Source of the DNA: Flavobacterium gillisiae
GTDB lineage: Bacteria > Bacteroidota > Bacteroidia > Flavobacteriales > Flavobacteriaceae
DNA: 64,000 bases
Assembly: GCF_900107635.1 (NCBI RefSeq)
Contig: NZ_FNRD01000002.1
Coordinates: 62,001-126,000, forward strand
Reading direction: 5' to 3'
Shown here: in pieces, positions 63,081 to 64,000 of the stretch
Position numbering within the stretch: position 1 is the first letter of the stretch
How the letters are laid out: every line of letters begins with the position of its first letter
The notes under the pieces: generated by a model
Database searches by the model: none
What the model was told of the DNA's origin: nothing
What the model saw: the letters and a program-made list of their open reading frames with translations, nothing else
Program-made: the position numbers and the translations under genes

Positions 63081-64000
63081 ATGTCACACCAAGAACCAGA
63101 AGCTAAAATTTTTGCTTGTTCACAAAGTGTCTATCTAGCTGAAAAGATTTCCGCAGAATACGGAATCCCATTAGGTAAAGTTACCATGTCAACCTATAGT
63201 GACGGTGAGTTTCAGCCTTCTTACGAAGAGTCTATCAGAGGGTTACGTGTATTTATTGTTTGTTCCACTTTTCCAAATTCAGACAATCTGATGGAATTGC
63301 TACTTATGATTGATGCTGCAAAACGTGCTTCAGCAAGACATATTACAGCTGTAATACCTTACTTCGGTTGGGCGAGACAAGATAGAAAAGACAAGCCTAG
63401 AGTTCCGATAGGAGCAAAACTAACAGCGAAATTGTTAGAAACTGCTGGAGCAACTAGAGTAATGACAATGGATTTGCATGCAGATCAAATTCAAGGGTTC
63501 TTTGAAAAGCCAGTGGATCACCTTTTTGCCTCAACTATCTTTTTACCCTATGTAAAAAGCTTAGGACTTGACAATTTGACGATTGCTTCTCCAGATATGG
63601 GAGGTTCAAAAAGAGCGTACGCTTATTCTAAATTTTTAGAATCAGATGTAGTTATTTGTTACAAACAAAGAAAAGCTGCAAACGTTATTGGCACCATGGA
63701 ATTGATTGGTGAAGTTAGAGGTAAAAATGTAATCTTAGTAGATGACATGATTGATACCGGAGGAACTTTGGCGAAAGCCGCTGATTTAATGATGGAAAAA
63801 GGAGCATTGAGCGTAAGAGCAATTTGTACTCACGCCATCTTATCAGGAGATGCCTACGAAAAAATAGAAAAATCTCAACTATTAGAATTGATAGTTACTG
63901 ATTCTATTCCGTTAAAGAAAGAATCAAAAAAAATAAGAGTGTTGAGTTGTGCCCCACTTTTTGCCGAAGTTATGCACATGGTACATCATAATAATTCCAT
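63081..64000 (+). CDS. prs: Ribose-phosphate pyrophosphokinase (3' end outside window)
   Basis: This enzyme makes PRPP from ribose 5-phosphate and ATP for nucleotide, histidine and tryptophan synthesis. Translation from ATG at 63081 gives family motifs: FIVCSTFPNSDNLMELLLM, the ATP-loop region YFGWARQDRKDKPRVPI, the metal-binding DLHADQIQGFF, and the PRPP-binding loop LVDDMIDTGGTL. About 306 codons are present, close to the usual 313, so only the last few are missing. The start fits the family (SHQEPEAKIFACSQS). Confidence 0.95.
   Translation, partial: MSHQEPEAKIFACSQSVYLAEKISAEYGIPLGKVTMSTYSDGEFQPSYEESIRGLRVFIVCSTFPNSDNLMELLLMIDAAKRASARHITAVIPYFGWARQDRKDKPRVPIGAKLTAKLLETAGATRVMTMDLHADQIQGFFEKPVDHLFASTIFLPYVKSLGLDNLTIASPDMGGSKRAYAYSKFLESDVVICYKQRKAANVIGTMELIGEVRGKNVILVDDMIDTGGTLAKAADLMMEKGALSVRAICTHAILSGDAYEKIEKSQLLELIVTDSIPLKKESKKIRVLSCAPLFAEVMHMVHHNNS

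Overview
The window is an AT-rich stretch of a Bacteroidota chromosome, most likely a Flavobacterium. Supporting signs are the fused MurF-alanine racemase, a PorP/SprF protein paired with a large type IX secretion (T9SS) substrate, a NuoG reduced to its iron-sulfur part, TAnnTTTG promoter -7 elements with TTTG-type -33 elements, few Shine-Dalgarno sequences, and tRNA genes without an encoded CCA.

Layout. 1-8.1 kb: housekeeping genes (murF-alr, a TTG-started membrane protein, a PorT-like barrel, tRNA-Ser, asparaginase, acyltransferase, tatD) and a small retropepsin-like protease. 8.2-13.8 kb: an accessory T9SS cassette (PorP/SprF plus a 1101-residue substrate with an almost perfect 1026-bp tandem duplication). 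It is bordered on its far side by a truncated copy of the protease gene and followed by a GH16-like lipoprotein. 13.8-18.7 kb: 2-oxoglutarate dehydrogenase E2 and E1 plus a small beta-barrel. 18.7-27.3 kb: a polyprenyl synthetase, then YceI, TetR, TolC, an adaptor and an RND pump. yceI and tetR carry the same operator-promoter module. 27.5-31.6 kb: a YwqK-like protein, a TlpA-like thioredoxin, aspS with an odd leader, and a cold-shock protein. 31.8-44.9 kb: a complete 14-gene nuoA-N operon for respiratory complex I.

45-64 kb is more variable. It holds a repeat-bearing secreted protein, a TPR sensor kinase, and a polyol locus: a degenerate Nudix regulator, two mannitol dehydrogenase paralogues, a fructokinase, a ribose-type ABC importer and an outer-membrane protein. 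These are followed by a FrnE-type oxidoreductase, a tiny membrane protein, a Gfo/Idh oxidoreductase with a premature stop, a secreted beta-sandwich protein, an AraC regulator, tRNA-Leu, and a ribose-phosphate pyrophosphokinase that runs off the end.

How the parts fit: the polyol genes would import a sugar alcohol, oxidise it to a ketose and phosphorylate it. A 39-nt palindrome at the operon's promoter is the probable control point. The TetR gene probably controls itself, the efflux genes behind it and yceI through twin operators. The least explained items are two dispersed hairpin elements (15147-15223 and 38737-38812), the duplicated protease tail beside the T9SS cassette, the tandem duplication inside the T9SS substrate, and a copy of the aspS start region in the aspS leader. 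I saw no CRISPR array, prophage or complete insertion sequence.
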